From assembly GCA_007753675.1 (NCBI GenBank), contig CP036432.1, positions 7,318,233-7,382,232 on the forward strand: 64,000 bases of DNA, given 5' to 3'. Positions 43,258 through 52,720 of this stretch are shown piece after piece. The stretch's first letter is position 1, and every line of letters begins with the position of its first letter. Source of the DNA: Stieleria magnilauensis (GTDB lineage Bacteria > Planctomycetota > Planctomycetia > Pirellulales > Pirellulaceae). The translations under genes were made by a program, and so were the position numbers. The notes beneath the pieces were generated by a model. It was given only the letters and a program-made list of their open reading frames with translations. It searched no databases and was not told the origin of the DNA.

Positions 43258-46200
43258 CTATTTTGGTTTGTAACGCTCATCATACAGCTGTTGGTGCGTC
43301 TTGAGTTGGTTGCTTGAAATCGAGAGCGTTCCGACGTCGACGCGTCCCGACCGAGCTTCCGGAATAGGTGTCTGCCAATAGAAGTATTTCGTTTCCGTCT
43401 CGGCATCCTGGCGAACGGCGACGGCGTATTCCAGTCCGGCGACGGCTTGGACTTGGAAGCTTCCATCCTCTCCGATCGGTACGGTGTCCGTTTTAAATTG
43501 GCCGAAATCGCCCGATCCGATCAAACGCGTGGTCAGGCCGACCGTAAGCCCGGTCGCCGGCGTACCGTCGAGCATCACGCGCCCGCTGACGAGCCACGGA
43601 TCACGCAACACCAGCTTGATGGGGGCGTCGGAATCCGGGTTGATCGTTGCCTGGGCTGCCGTGAATCGAGGACGCGTGGAGGAGCTTTCGTCGTCAATCT
43701 TCGTCACGCTCACTGTCCCATGTTCCCAGGTTGATCGATGCAGCAGCAAGGCACACCGACCGTCCGGCCCCGTCTTCGCCGACTCTGCCAGCGTCTGCGG
43801 CAAGTGATACGTTCGGTTATCGCGCTTGAGCGTCTCAATAAAACCACAATGAATCCAAACACCTTCCACGGGTGATCCGCTGGTGTCGACCACCGTCACC
43901 CAGCGGACGGGAATGCTTTGGACCTGGAAGTCCGGTACCTTTAAATCGAAGCGGTCGTCGGCTTCAATCGCTTGAGTCATTTGCGGTGGTCTCGAAGTCT
44001 CGGCATTGAACCGATCGGTCATCCACAGATCCAGTCCGGGTGAACTGCCAACGACCGTTAGAAAGCCCTTTTCTTTTGGAACCACCATTCGCCACTCGCC
44101 TTGTGCGTCGGTCGTGGCGCGGAGCAACGTGTCCTCGAGATGGTCCGCCTGACGATGCCAGCAAACTTGGACATCCGCGACTCCCTCGCCATCACTCGCC
44201 CGGACGACCCGCCCAGATGCCCGAGTGCCCTGCAGCGTCTGCAACCGCAAGCTGCGCCGGTCGATCACGGATTCGGCCTCCGCCGACGTTGCCAACGGCA
44301 GCAATCCGGACTCAAACGGGAATCGCGCGACGAATTGAACCCGGCCGTCGTCTCCTGCCGCCTCCCGCAAAAACTCCTTCGTGGTGCGCAGCTCTCCGTC
44401 ATCGGAAACTTGAAATCGTTGCGACTGCGCTTTGCCCCGCGGCGTCAACGCAGAAAGCGAGAATTGTTTCACCGCTTCACCGGCTTCATCTTCAACGGCG
44501 ACCGAGACGAGCAGCAGTCGTCGCAACTCGATCGTTGCGGGTGAGACATACTCATCGGCAACATGTGTCGCCATGATTCCCCGCTGATACTTCGGCGCAG
44601 AGAGCCGAAGGAGTCGTGGGAACGATTCGCTTTGGCGAAGGCCTAACACCAGTGAAGCGTTCTTCGGCATCTGAAAGGCAAAACGCCCGTCGCTGTCGGT
44701 TCGCGCCAGCAATTGGAGTTCATCGGTGGGAAAACGAAAGACGTGGGATTGCTTCGGAAAGCCTTGCTTGCTGCCGCGGAAAAACGGCCCCGCGTCAAAG
44801 TCGACACTTTCCGGCACGTTGATTTCTTTTACTGCGACACGGACATCGCCGATTCCGCTTCCCGCCGGCGTCACCACCTGAGCCGCTATTTCTTCGCTGC
44901 CAGGCAGTTGAATATCGATCGATGCTTTCCACGGAGTGGGTTGTCGGCGATCGAATGAGGACAGCGCGTAGGCCCCTAGTCCAAGCCGATCGTTTGGATC
45001 AGCCACCAGAACCTCCCATCGAGCCAGACCGAGTGATTTGAGCCGAACGATCGGAATGCCCCGGATGTGGTAGCGGCCCTGCTGATCGGTCGTCGTTCGG
45101 GCAACAATCGGCGGAGGCAGGTAGCGGCCGCTCGGACCGCGGAACGCCACGAATTCGCGAATCAAGACAACGGCGTCGGCAATCGGCCCCGACGGGTCAG
45201 TCACACGGCCTTGGAACTCGATGTCGATCCTGTCTTGGTCATCGTCATTATCCGACGTCGCAAGTTCGACCGCCTTGAATTGATCATACAAGCCGACATC
45301 GGTGGATCGTTCGTCAGTCGTTGCCGCAACGTCCGCCGCAACGTCCGCCGCAATGTCCGCCGCAATGTCCGCCGAAACGTTGTCGGACTGCTGCGTATTC
45401 GACCGTTGTGGGCGCGGAGTTTCCGCTGTCGTCGGCGTTTGACCCGTGACGACCTGGAAATGAATCCCCGTCAACGTGATCAACGAGAAGACGATACCAA
45501 TCACCGGCACAGTCCACCTCGATTGTGGGTCAACATTCAACCTCGGGTCCAACAGACGTCCAATGCGGTTTTGCAGATTCGTACCCGAATGGACCGCGGC
45601 GACTGGCTGTGAATCCGAGGCGACGATGTTCTGCGTGATCTCCAAAAGGCTGCGCGAGTACGCGGACGCCCGTTCGCCGGATCGTACGACCGCATCATCC
45701 GCGGCGTCTTCTCGCGATCGCCGCAGTTGCCATCGAGCCCAATGCACAGAAGGATGAAACCAATACACGGCAGTCGTGATTTCTGCCAACCAATTCCAAC
45801 AGGCGTCACGTCGCGCGACGTGTGCCATTTCGTGCAACAGGCAATGCCGCTGCTGATCGACCGTGAAGGATTCAAAATCGATCGGAACCAGCACGATTGG
45901 ACGAATCACGCCGAATGTCAGCGGCATGGAAACGTCCATGGAGACTCGACATTGCGGCGGACTCCGTAAACCTAAACGAGCTGCGCACGACTGGGCGAGT
46001 GCCCGGTGCTCCTGAGAGAACGAACTTGCATTACTCGCAAATCGTCTCAATCGAAGCCCGCTGACAACGATTCTCGCCAGCCAGGACAGCAATCCAACAC
46101 CGTAAACAACGATCATGATGAATACGATCGATGACTCCTTCGGCACGATCACGCCGGGACGCTGACGAGTCGACGCCGCCGCTACCACGTCCGACATGGG

Positions 46201-46611
46201 AACGGCTGGTGCCGGCGATGCGGCCGTCCGGGGTGCTCGATCGAGGCCAGAAGCGTTCGCGTCCGTCGCATTCCACGGTCGATCAATCGGGGCTTCCACT
46301 GCGAGACTTCGTTCGCTGCTGTTGCCAGCACGATCCCTCAGCACTTGAGTCTCGTTTGGCGTCGATGATTGGACCTGAACCGGAATCTGAATCGGAATGG
46401 CGGTCAGCAGTTGTGGGATCAACAGCACCAACGCACCAAACGCGCCGATCCAAACGCAATGACGTACGCTCGATGACCGCGATCGGGCCAACCTCTGGAT
46501 GATCCACGCCGTCAAAACCACCACGGCGGCACGGATGATCCAGACGCAAAGCAGTGCAAACGATGGATGGGAATCGCCCCACGCCATGAATTGCTCGATC
46601 CACACGCTCAT
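43258..46611 (-). CDS. BlaR1-type M56 metallopeptidase with long beta-sandwich extracytoplasmic region
   Basis: 1117 residues. Three N-terminal membrane helices, then the M56 zinc peptidase domain with HEMAH (~residue 260) and AVYWFHPSVHW, then a fourth helix (VPVIGIVFSLITLTGIHFQVV). After a short Ala/Asp linker made of 12-base DNA repeats come ~680 residues of carboxypeptidase-regulatory-like and Ig-like beta domains (DIEFQGRVTDPSGPIADAVVLIREF; RASGRVVRASDGEGVADVQV; VSGRVMLDGTPATGLTVG). The penicillin-binding domain of true BlaR1 is absent. ATGA overlap with the BlaI-type gene shows one operon. Likely senses an envelope signal and cleaves the repressor. Confidence 0.9.
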   Translation of the reverse strand: MSVWIEQFMAWGDSHPSFALLCVWIIRAAVVVLTAWIIQRLARSRSSSVRHCVWIGAFGALVLLIPQLLTAIPIQIPVQVQSSTPNETQVLRDRAGNSSERSLAVEAPIDRPWNATDANASGLDRAPRTAASPAPAVPMSDVVAAASTRQRPGVIVPKESSIVFIMIVVYGVGLLSWLARIVVSGLRLRRFASNASSFSQEHRALAQSCAARLGLRSPPQCRVSMDVSMPLTFGVIRPIVLVPIDFESFTVDQQRHCLLHEMAHVARRDACWNWLAEITTAVYWFHPSVHWARWQLRRSREDAADDAVVRSGERASAYSRSLLEITQNIVASDSQPVAAVHSGTNLQNRIGRLLDPRLNVDPQSRWTVPVIGIVFSLITLTGIHFQVVTGQTPTTAETPRPQRSNTQQSDNVSADIAADIAADVAADVAATTDERSTDVGLYDQFKAVELATSDNDDDQDRIDIEFQGRVTDPSGPIADAVVLIREFVAFRGPSGRYLPPPIVARTTTDQQGRYHIRGIPIVRLKSLGLARWEVLVADPNDRLGLGAYALSSFDRRQPTPWKASIDIQLPGSEEIAAQVVTPAGSGIGDVRVAVKEINVPESVDFDAGPFFRGSKQGFPKQSHVFRFPTDELQLLARTDSDGRFAFQMPKNASLVLGLRQSESFPRLLRLSAPKYQRGIMATHVADEYVSPATIELRRLLLVSVAVEDEAGEAVKQFSLSALTPRGKAQSQRFQVSDDGELRTTKEFLREAAGDDGRVQFVARFPFESGLLPLATSAEAESVIDRRSLRLQTLQGTRASGRVVRASDGEGVADVQVCWHRQADHLEDTLLRATTDAQGEWRMVVPKEKGFLTVVGSSPGLDLWMTDRFNAETSRPPQMTQAIEADDRFDLKVPDFQVQSIPVRWVTVVDTSGSPVEGVWIHCGFIETLKRDNRTYHLPQTLAESAKTGPDGRCALLLHRSTWEHGTVSVTKIDDESSSTRPRFTAAQATINPDSDAPIKLVLRDPWLVSGRVMLDGTPATGLTVGLTTRLIGSGDFGQFKTDTVPIGEDGSFQVQAVAGLEYAVAVRQDAETETKYFYWQTPIPEARSGRVDVGTLSISSNQLKTHQQLYDERYKPK
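45324..45375. repeat. 12-base in-frame tandem repeat in the BlaR1-type gene
   Basis: Four copies of GC(A/C)A(A/T)(C/T)GTCCGCC-type units on the plus strand, encoding ADIA/ADVA on the minus strand (SADIAADIAADVAADVAAT). It lengthens the linker between the last membrane helix and the extracytoplasmic beta domains. Confidence 0.9.
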
Positions 46612-46991
46612 GGCATCTCCCTCCGCTCTGCTTCGGCAATCAATTCACGCAGTCGGTTCAATTCGTCTTCTTGAAGACTCGTCTTCGGATCCGACAGATG
46701 CGACGCCAGGGCTTGCTCGACCGAGCCGCCGAAGAAAACATCCAAGACATGCTGAAACGCCTGCTTCGCGGCGCGCTTTTTGGGTTGAACCGGCCGATAC
46801 CGGTAGTGCCTCCCCTGGCGTTTAAACTTGACGAACCCCTTTTCGCCCAAGATCCGCAACAGCGTTCGGACCGTGGCATCGGACGGATCACCGGTCATGG
46901 CGAGCCGCACCTCAGCCGCGGTCGCTTCCTCCTTGACATACAAGATGTCGACGATTTCCCGCTCGCGACGACTGAGTTGTTCCACCCCCAT
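46608..46991 (-). CDS. BlaI/MecI/CopY-family repressor
   Basis: 127 residues: winged helix (LSRREREIVDILYVKEEATAAEVRLAM; SDATVRTLLRILGEKGFVKFKRQGRHYRYRP) and a C-terminal dimerisation helix (AFQHVLDVFFGGSVEQALASHL). In this family the membrane peptidase cleaves or triggers cleavage of the repressor to induce transcription. ATG 46991 chosen; a GTG at 47009 is possible. Its stop overlaps the BlaR1-type start. Regulated genes are unknown; no beta-lactamase is in the window. Confidence 0.93.
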   Translation of the reverse strand: MGVEQLSRREREIVDILYVKEEATAAEVRLAMTGDPSDATVRTLLRILGEKGFVKFKRQGRHYRYRPVQPKKRAAKQAFQHVLDVFFGGSVEQALASHLSDPKTSLQEDELNRLRELIAEAERREMP

Positions 46992-47040
46992 CGACACCAC
47001 CTCGACCAAAACGCCGACAAGAAATTTTTAACACTTCAAA

Positions 47041-47051
47041 GTCAGTCTGAC
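47041..47051. promoter_or_regulatory. candidate operator palindrome upstream of the BlaI-type gene
   Basis: GTCAGTCTGAC is a perfect 5-1-5 palindrome 50 bases before the repressor start, next to an AT-rich stretch (GAAATTTTTAACACTTC). BlaI-family repressors usually bind such dyads near their own promoter. Short, so chance is possible. Confidence 0.3.
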
Positions 47052-47166
47052 GGTCGGTCGATCCGCTGTCAACGATTTTTTTGGACATTGCGAAAAAGTT
47101 GCAAGTTGCCGATGCCGTCGCTTGGGTGGCACACGTTACTCGCTTGCCACGATTGAACCATGCGTG

Positions 47167-48192
47167 TCACAGCGGCCACTGCAATAGCGGCTTGGTCAGC
47201 GTGACCGGTTCTCGCCTGACGGGTTGCTCGGGCAACTCGATCGGCAGACGTCCGGCCTTGAGCACGGCGATGATCGTCTGGACCTCGGCTTTTTCGAAGT
47301 CGCCTGTAATCACTGCCTGCTTGCGGATCGGTTGCAGAATCTTCGGCGCGGTGATCAAGACGTCATCGAAGATGATCCCGAGCCTGGTTTGCCGCTGACC
47401 GACCGGTACATAGCGTTTGGTCAACGTTTCCAACGCGGTGCTTCCCTGCGTCGTGAATTCCAGCGAAACCGCCAGTTGACCGTTTGCATCTTCGGTTATC
47501 GCGGCGAAGCTGAGCGAATCACCGTCCAGCTGAACGTCCGGTTCGACGATCGCCAAAGCTTCCAATCCGGTGACGTTGTTGTCGAACATCCATTGTCCCA
47601 CATCGACTTGCCCCTCGGAAGTTTGCAGCGACGACGCCAAGTCGACGAGCGCACCGGTTTTAAAATCTCGCAGGATCAACCCCTGCGGTTCGATCTTCGG
47701 CTTCGGCCAACCCGTCATCGGATCGATGGATTGATCGATCAACGCCCATCGGCCGACCAGGGCGTCCGACGCGTCTCGAACCTCCAGCGAACGATCACCG
47801 CTGTCGATCTGAGCGCTCGCCGCATCGATCACGGCGTCGTGGCGTCCTGGTTGGGCGAGCGCCAGAAATCGCAAATGTCCCTCGTGGTGCAGCAGGGTCG
47901 CGATCGCATCCAGCTGCGCGCTGTCGGTGGTTTCCAAGTCGATCTGCAGTTTCCTGCCGTCCTCAATCACTCGGATCTCTTTCGCCCCATCGAAGAACCC
48001 GTTTAGCCGCCGCTCGACAGCCGAGACGATTTGATCCGCACGAACATCCGATGATTCGATCTGATACTCGATCCGCGTCCCTTCCACCGAGGTCTTGGCA
48101 AAGAACACCAGCCCGACCGCAATCGCGACCCAGACCGTGACGGCAACCGCGAGGATGGTCTTGCGGCGTGAAGGGGGATGATGTTGGTTCAC
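47167..48192 (-). CDS. SecD head-domain-like periplasmic protein with one membrane anchor
   Basis: 341 residues from GTG 48192: membrane anchor (TILAVAVTVWVAIAVGLVFFAK), then SecD-like P1 regions (TRIEYQIESSDVRADQIVSAV; LETTDSAQLDAIATLLHHEGHLRFLAL) and the SecD head end (LGIIFDDVLITAPKILQPI ... VLKAGRLPIEL). It stops where SecD would enter its membrane bundle, so it is a free periplasmic head, not a translocase subunit. The frame continues upstream to 48741 only because the 35-base array is open in all three frames. The purine-rich AGAGGA of the last array unit lies just before the GTG. Confidence 0.75.
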   Translation of the reverse strand: MNQHHPPSRRKTILAVAVTVWVAIAVGLVFFAKTSVEGTRIEYQIESSDVRADQIVSAVERRLNGFFDGAKEIRVIEDGRKLQIDLETTDSAQLDAIATLLHHEGHLRFLALAQPGRHDAVIDAASAQIDSGDRSLEVRDASDALVGRWALIDQSIDPMTGWPKPKIEPQGLILRDFKTGALVDLASSLQTSEGQVDVGQWMFDNNVTGLEALAIVEPDVQLDGDSLSFAAITEDANGQLAVSLEFTTQGSTALETLTKRYVPVGQRQTRLGIIFDDVLITAPKILQPIRKQAVITGDFEKAEVQTIIAVLKAGRLPIELPEQPVRREPVTLTKPLLQWPL

Positions 48193-48745
48193 CAGTCCTC
48201 TGCTCTTCGGGTAGTGGACGAGGCGACGAGTCCTCTGCTTTTCGGGTAGCGGACGAGGCGACGAGTCCTCTGCTTTTCGGGTAGCGGACGAGGCGACCAG
48301 TCCTCTGCTCTTCGGGTAGTGGACGAGGCGACGAGTCCTCTGCTTTTCGGGTAGTGGACGAGGCGACGAGTCCTCTGCTCTTCGGGTAGTGGACGAGGCG
48401 ACGAGTCCTCTGCTCTTCGGGTACCGGACGAGGCGACGAGTCCTCTGCTCTTCGGGTAGCGGACGAGGCGACGAGTCCTCTGCTTTTCGGGTAGTGGACG
48501 AGGCGACGAGTCCTCTGCTCTTCGGGTAGTGGACGAGGCGACGAGTCCTCTGCTTTTCGGGTAGCGGACGAGGCGACCAGTCCTCTGCTCTTCGGGTAGT
48601 GGACGAGGCGACGAGTCCTCTGCTTTTCGGGTAGTGGACGAGGCGACGAGTCCTCTGCAGTCGGCATCTTGGCAAGGACTCGTCGCCTCGTCCACTACCG
48701 CCTACTCGAAACGCAATGCAAGGACTCGTCGCCTCGTCCACGACC
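48190..48745. repeat. 35-base tandem array, 13 copies, plus two inverted copies
   Basis: Units GTAG(T/C)GGACGAGGCGACG then AGTCCTCTGCT(C/T)TTCGG start at 48211 and every 35 bases to 48631, with a partial unit at 48190. Two inverted copies (GGACTCGTCGCCTCGTCCAC) follow at about 48677 and 48722. Spacers are absent, so this is not CRISPR. All three minus frames are open through the array, and three units (105 bases) give a 35-residue protein period. Confidence 0.97.
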
Positions 48746-48792
48746 GCCTACCCGAAACGCAAGGTGACAAGGAATACCAGGACACTGTCCCG

Positions 48793-49443
48793 CTACCGCA
48801 ACGCCGTCAACAGATCTTTGACCTGTTGGTGCACATCGCTGGTTGCTCGGACGACCAGGACACGCCGCATGGCAAAGTAATGAATGGATCCGACGCCGCC
48901 GCGTGATTCCCAGAAATCGGGTGCCACGATCCGCTCGATCAATTCCACCAGCTGCCATCCCGCACCCCCGACGGCTCCTCCGCCGGATGCCCCAACGGCA
49001 GATCCCGTCTCGGTCGCGCGCGATGTCGACTCGGCTGAATCGTTAGACGCCGTGTTGATCGCCGACTCAATCGCCGCATCGACTTGTTGAGACAGCCCCG
49101 CGGGACGGGGAATCTCTTTGCGACCGAGTTGAATTTCTTTTCGGCGTGCGATGGTCAGTAGGCGTCGCCGTACTTTCGCGGCGTCGCCTTGGAGCATTTC
49201 GCTGGTCGCGTAACGTGGATCGCTTCGCAGAACGACATACAAATCACAAAGCGCGGCGACGGCATCGTCATTGGCTTGGCCTGCGGTAGCGTTCGCTTCC
49301 AGACGCAGTTGTGTCCGGGTTTGTTGACGCAGCGACGTGGTCGAAACCTCGGCCGCAGCGACGCTGGTCAAACCGATGACGCTGGTGAAACCGACGAGGC
49401 AGACCATAGCCGCCAGCGCAGCGGTCTTAATCTCTTGAATCAT
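48793..49443 (-). CDS. secreted protein with a secretin N1-like C-terminal domain
   Basis: 216 residues from ATG 49443 (signal MIQEIKTAALAAMVCLVGFT then SVIGLTSVAAAE). Middle part is helical with a Ser/Gly-rich linker; the last ~50 residues (LIERIVAPDFWESRGGVGSI then FAMRRVLVVRATSDVHQQVKDLL) match the small alpha/beta fold found before planctomycete secretin-like domains. No secretin follows, so this is a stand-alone periplasmic module. Downstream of pntB with a 114-base gap; transcriptional coupling is uncertain. Confidence 0.7.
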   Translation of the reverse strand: MIQEIKTAALAAMVCLVGFTSVIGLTSVAAAEVSTTSLRQQTRTQLRLEANATAGQANDDAVAALCDLYVVLRSDPRYATSEMLQGDAAKVRRRLLTIARRKEIQLGRKEIPRPAGLSQQVDAAIESAINTASNDSAESTSRATETGSAVGASGGGAVGGAGWQLVELIERIVAPDFWESRGGVGSIHYFAMRRVLVVRATSDVHQQVKDLLTALR

Positions 49444-49557
49444 TTGTGTACCCCGCGAGGTGATCAAGAACGAAAAGGCGTCCGGCTGGTCGATGTGCGC
49501 CGACAGACTGGCAGCGTATCCCACATCCCAGCCCCGACAAAGGTTTCGGGCCAGGGC

Positions 49558-51000
49558 CTAACGTTGCAGTCCTCGCAGGATCGCGTCGACGTTTTCCTTG
49601 GCGTCACCGAACAACATGTACGTGTTGTCTTTAAAGAATAACGGATTTCCGACACCGGCGTATCCGGTGGACATGCCGCGTTTCATCACCACGCAGGTTT
49701 TGGCCGTCCAGACTTCGATCACCGGCATGCCCGCGATCGGGCTATTGGGATCATCCAGTGCGGCTGGATTGACGATATCGTTGGCCCCGATCACCAGGAT
49801 CGCATCGGTATCAGACATGTCTTCATTGATTTCGTCCATTTCCAAGACGATGTCGTACGGCACGTTCGCTTCGGCCAGCAACACGTTCATGTGCCCGGGC
49901 AGGCGTCCGGCGACCGGGTGAATGGCAAAACGGACTTCCTTGTTGCGTTTGAGCAGCGTCTTGACGACTTCGGCAAGGGAATGTTGTGCTTGAGCGACCG
50001 CCATGCCGTAGCCCGGGACGATCACGATGCTTTGTGCTTCTTCGAGCATCGCGACCGTCTCGTCGACGCTGAATTCCTTCGTCGTCCCCTCGACCACGGC
50101 GGCCGGCCCGCCCGCGCCGCTGCCGAACCCGCCCATGATCACGCTGAAAAAACTTCGGTTCATCGCCGCGCACATGATGTACGACAGAATCGCTCCCGAG
50201 CTGCCGACCAGCGCGCCGGTGACGATCAGCAAGTGGTTCTTCAGCATGAATCCGGCCGCCGCGGCAGCCCAGCCGGAATAGGAGTTGAGCATGGAAACCA
50301 CCACCGGCATGTCCGCACCGCCGATCGCCATCACCAAGTGAACACCGATCAGCGACGAGATCGCGGTCATGATCAACAGCGGTATCAGCGCATCACCACC
50401 CTCGACACGGCAGTACCAGATTCCCAGGCCGACACAGGTGAGCATCAGGACGACGTTCAAGACGTGGCGACCGGGCAGCGTCACCGCTCGACCACCGACA
50501 AGTTCGGCCAATTTCAAGAAGGCGACGATCGATCCGGTGAAGGTCAACGCGCCGATGAAGACGCCGACGTAGATCTCGATTTTGTGAATCAGCATCTCGC
50601 CGTCGGGGACAGCGATCCCGGGTTCGATGTGGCTGGAGATGCCGACGAAAACGGCCGCCAATCCCACAAAGCTGTGCAGCATCGCCACCAGTTGTGGCAG
50701 ATGATCCATCGATAAACGCGCGGCCAACCGGGCACCGATCAAGATCGCCGGCAAGATCGCGACCGCCATCCAGAGGTACCCGCCGTTCATCACTCCAAAG
50801 ACGGTCGCCCCGACCGCCAGCACCATGCCGATGATCCCGAGCAGATTGCCACGCTTGGCACTCGTTTGGTGGGACAACCCGGCCAAGGAGAAAATGAACA
50901 GGACCGCCGCCACGATGTACGCGACCGTGGCCAGGGACTGGTTCAAGGGAAGCGTCTCGGAAGCAATCACGAGTGGGTGAGAAAACGGCATGTCTTTCAT
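49558..51000 (-). CDS. pntB: NAD(P) transhydrogenase, beta subunit
   Basis: About 480 residues. Eight or so membrane helices (ATVAYIVAAVLFIFSLAGL onward), then the cytoplasmic NADP-binding domain III with VIVPGYGMAVAQAQH, GRLPGHMNVLLAEANVPYD, ANDIVNPAA, and KRGMSTGYAGVGNPLFF. PntB with PntA forms the proton-driven transhydrogenase that makes NADPH from NADH. ATG 51000 (MKDMPF) or 50991 (MPF) are the likely starts; the longer frame adds a non-family leader. 59 bases after pntA. Confidence 0.96.
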   Translation of the reverse strand: MKDMPFSHPLVIASETLPLNQSLATVAYIVAAVLFIFSLAGLSHQTSAKRGNLLGIIGMVLAVGATVFGVMNGGYLWMAVAILPAILIGARLAARLSMDHLPQLVAMLHSFVGLAAVFVGISSHIEPGIAVPDGEMLIHKIEIYVGVFIGALTFTGSIVAFLKLAELVGGRAVTLPGRHVLNVVLMLTCVGLGIWYCRVEGGDALIPLLIMTAISSLIGVHLVMAIGGADMPVVVSMLNSYSGWAAAAAGFMLKNHLLIVTGALVGSSGAILSYIMCAAMNRSFFSVIMGGFGSGAGGPAAVVEGTTKEFSVDETVAMLEEAQSIVIVPGYGMAVAQAQHSLAEVVKTLLKRNKEVRFAIHPVAGRLPGHMNVLLAEANVPYDIVLEMDEINEDMSDTDAILVIGANDIVNPAALDDPNSPIAGMPVIEVWTAKTCVVMKRGMSTGYAGVGNPLFFKDNTYMLFGDAKENVDAILRGLQR

Positions 51001-51059
51001 GTACGGGGGCAAACGATCATCCAAACAACAGAACATCCAACATCAGACGTGCAGCCACA

Positions 51060-52595
51060 TCACTTGCGAAATAGGCTGAGCATGCGGTGCGTGATCAGAA
51101 AGCCGCCGGCAATGTTGAGCGTCGCGACAAAGATTGCCAACCCGCCCAACCATGCTGCGACCGGGTTGGTCGCCCCGATTTGAACCATCCCGCCGACGAT
51201 GATGATGCCGCTGATCGCGTTAGTGACACTCATCAACGGGGCATGCAGCGAGGCGGTCACGTTCCAAATCACTTGCCACCCGATCAGACAGGCCAGCAGA
51301 AAGACGGTGAAATCGGTGATGAAACCCTGATCGCGCGTCAACGCGACTCCGACCAACAGCACCGCCGCGATCACCATCAGGGCGATGTCAAAGGTCCCGA
51401 TTTTCTTTTCCACCACGGCGGACGGTGCGACCGACTCCACCACTTTCTCTTTGGGGGCTGCGGAGACGGAAACCGGCGGCGGGGGCCAGGTGACCTGACC
51501 GTCCTTGACGACCGTCGCACTGCGGATCACGTCGTCGGTCATGTCGACGCTGAACCTCTCCGCGCCGCCCATCTCGTCCAACAAGTGATAAAGATTGGTC
51601 CCATACAGCTGGCTGGACGTGTGTGCCAATCGGCTGGTCAGATCGCGGTAGCCGACGATGTGCACGCCTTCGACCTTGGTCACCTCATCGGGAATCGTCG
51701 CCTCGCAATTACCGCCTTGTTCGGCGGCCAAATCGACGATCACGCTGCCCGGACGCATCGAACGGACCATTTCGTGCGTGATCAATTTCGGCGCCGGTTT
51801 GCCGGGGATGAGTGCCGTGGTGATGATGATGTCGACCTCTTTGGCCTGGGCGGTAAAGAGTGCCATCTCGGCATCGATGAATTCCTTGCTCATCGTTTTG
51901 GCATAGCCGCCCGAAGTGCCGCCGTGCTCGTCGCCCTCGAATTCCAACATCAGGAATTCGGCGCCCATGCTTTTGACCTGATCAGCAACTTCGGGACGCA
52001 CGTCGAAGGCGCGTACGATGGCCCCCAATCCCCTGGCGGTCCCGATCGCGGCCAGTCCCGCGACGCCCGCGCCGATGACCAACACCTTGGCCGGCGGGAC
52101 TTTTCCGGCCGCGGTGATCTGGCCGGTAAAGAAACGCCCGAACAGCCCGGCCGCTTCGACGACGGCCCGGTACCCCGCGATGTTCGCCATCGAGCTCAAT
52201 GCGTCCAACTTCTGTGCCCGGCTGATCCGTGGCACCGCTTCGATCGCCAACGCCGTCGCCTGCCGAGCAGCGATCTTCTGCAACAACGCTTCGTTCTGGC
52301 CCGGTGCCAAGAAACAAATCAGTGTTTGCCCCGCCCGCAGCTGTTCGATCTCTCGATCCTGCGGCCGGCGGACCTTCAGCACAATGTCGGCTTCCGTCCA
52401 GATCTCGGCCGCTTCATCGCAAAGGGTACAGCCGGCTTCGCGATAGCTCTCGTCATGAAAACTCGCGGCATCCCCCGCACCGGATTCCACCAAAACCTCG
52501 AACCCGAGCTTCTGGATCATCCGTCGTGCCGTTTCAGGTGTCGCCGCCACACGACACTCCCCGGGATCAATTTCCTTGGTGATGCCAACTTTCAT
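51060..52595 (-). CDS. pntA: NAD(P) transhydrogenase, alpha subunit
   Basis: 511 residues, the length of the fused bacterial PntA. NAD-binding domain I (MKVGITKEIDPGECRVAATPE; VLVIGAGVAGLAAIGTARGLGA; FDVRPEVADQVKSMGAEFL; GSVIVDLAAEQGGNCE) is followed by four membrane helices (FDIALMVIAAVLLVGVAL; TVFLLACLIGWQVIWNVTA; SGIIIVGGMVQIG; LGGLAIFVATLNIAGGFLI). First gene of the pntAB operon; a short repeat lies between it and the glpKD genes upstream. Confidence 0.97.
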   Translation of the reverse strand: MKVGITKEIDPGECRVAATPETARRMIQKLGFEVLVESGAGDAASFHDESYREAGCTLCDEAAEIWTEADIVLKVRRPQDREIEQLRAGQTLICFLAPGQNEALLQKIAARQATALAIEAVPRISRAQKLDALSSMANIAGYRAVVEAAGLFGRFFTGQITAAGKVPPAKVLVIGAGVAGLAAIGTARGLGAIVRAFDVRPEVADQVKSMGAEFLMLEFEGDEHGGTSGGYAKTMSKEFIDAEMALFTAQAKEVDIIITTALIPGKPAPKLITHEMVRSMRPGSVIVDLAAEQGGNCEATIPDEVTKVEGVHIVGYRDLTSRLAHTSSQLYGTNLYHLLDEMGGAERFSVDMTDDVIRSATVVKDGQVTWPPPPVSVSAAPKEKVVESVAPSAVVEKKIGTFDIALMVIAAVLLVGVALTRDQGFITDFTVFLLACLIGWQVIWNVTASLHAPLMSVTNAISGIIIVGGMVQIGATNPVAAWLGGLAIFVATLNIAGGFLITHRMLSLFRK

Positions 52596-52689
52596 TTGCC
52601 GCCTGTCCCTTCGAATGCAACGGATGGGAAACCCCCAACCTTCTGGCGCATCTAGGATACCATTTCCATCGGAGTCCGTTCAGCTCGCA

Positions 52690-52715
52690 AGTGGCGTAAG
52701 CTTCCAGCTTGCGAA
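52690..52715. repeat. short palindromic repeat, copy 2 (GTAAGCTTCCAGCTTGC)
   Basis: Near-identical to 11108-11135. It lies between the end of glpD and the start of pntA on the minus strand, five bases from the glpD stop. Confidence 0.85.
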
Positions 52716-52720
52716 TCCCG

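Noticed and set aside
48193..48741. N-terminal extension of the SecD-like protein
   Set aside because: The frame is open only because of the repeat array; the sequence has no SecD or signal features, so GTG 48192 was used. Kept as a finding because translation cannot be excluded.
48190..48745. CRISPR array
   Set aside because: The 35-base units are contiguous with no variable spacers and no cas genes are near.
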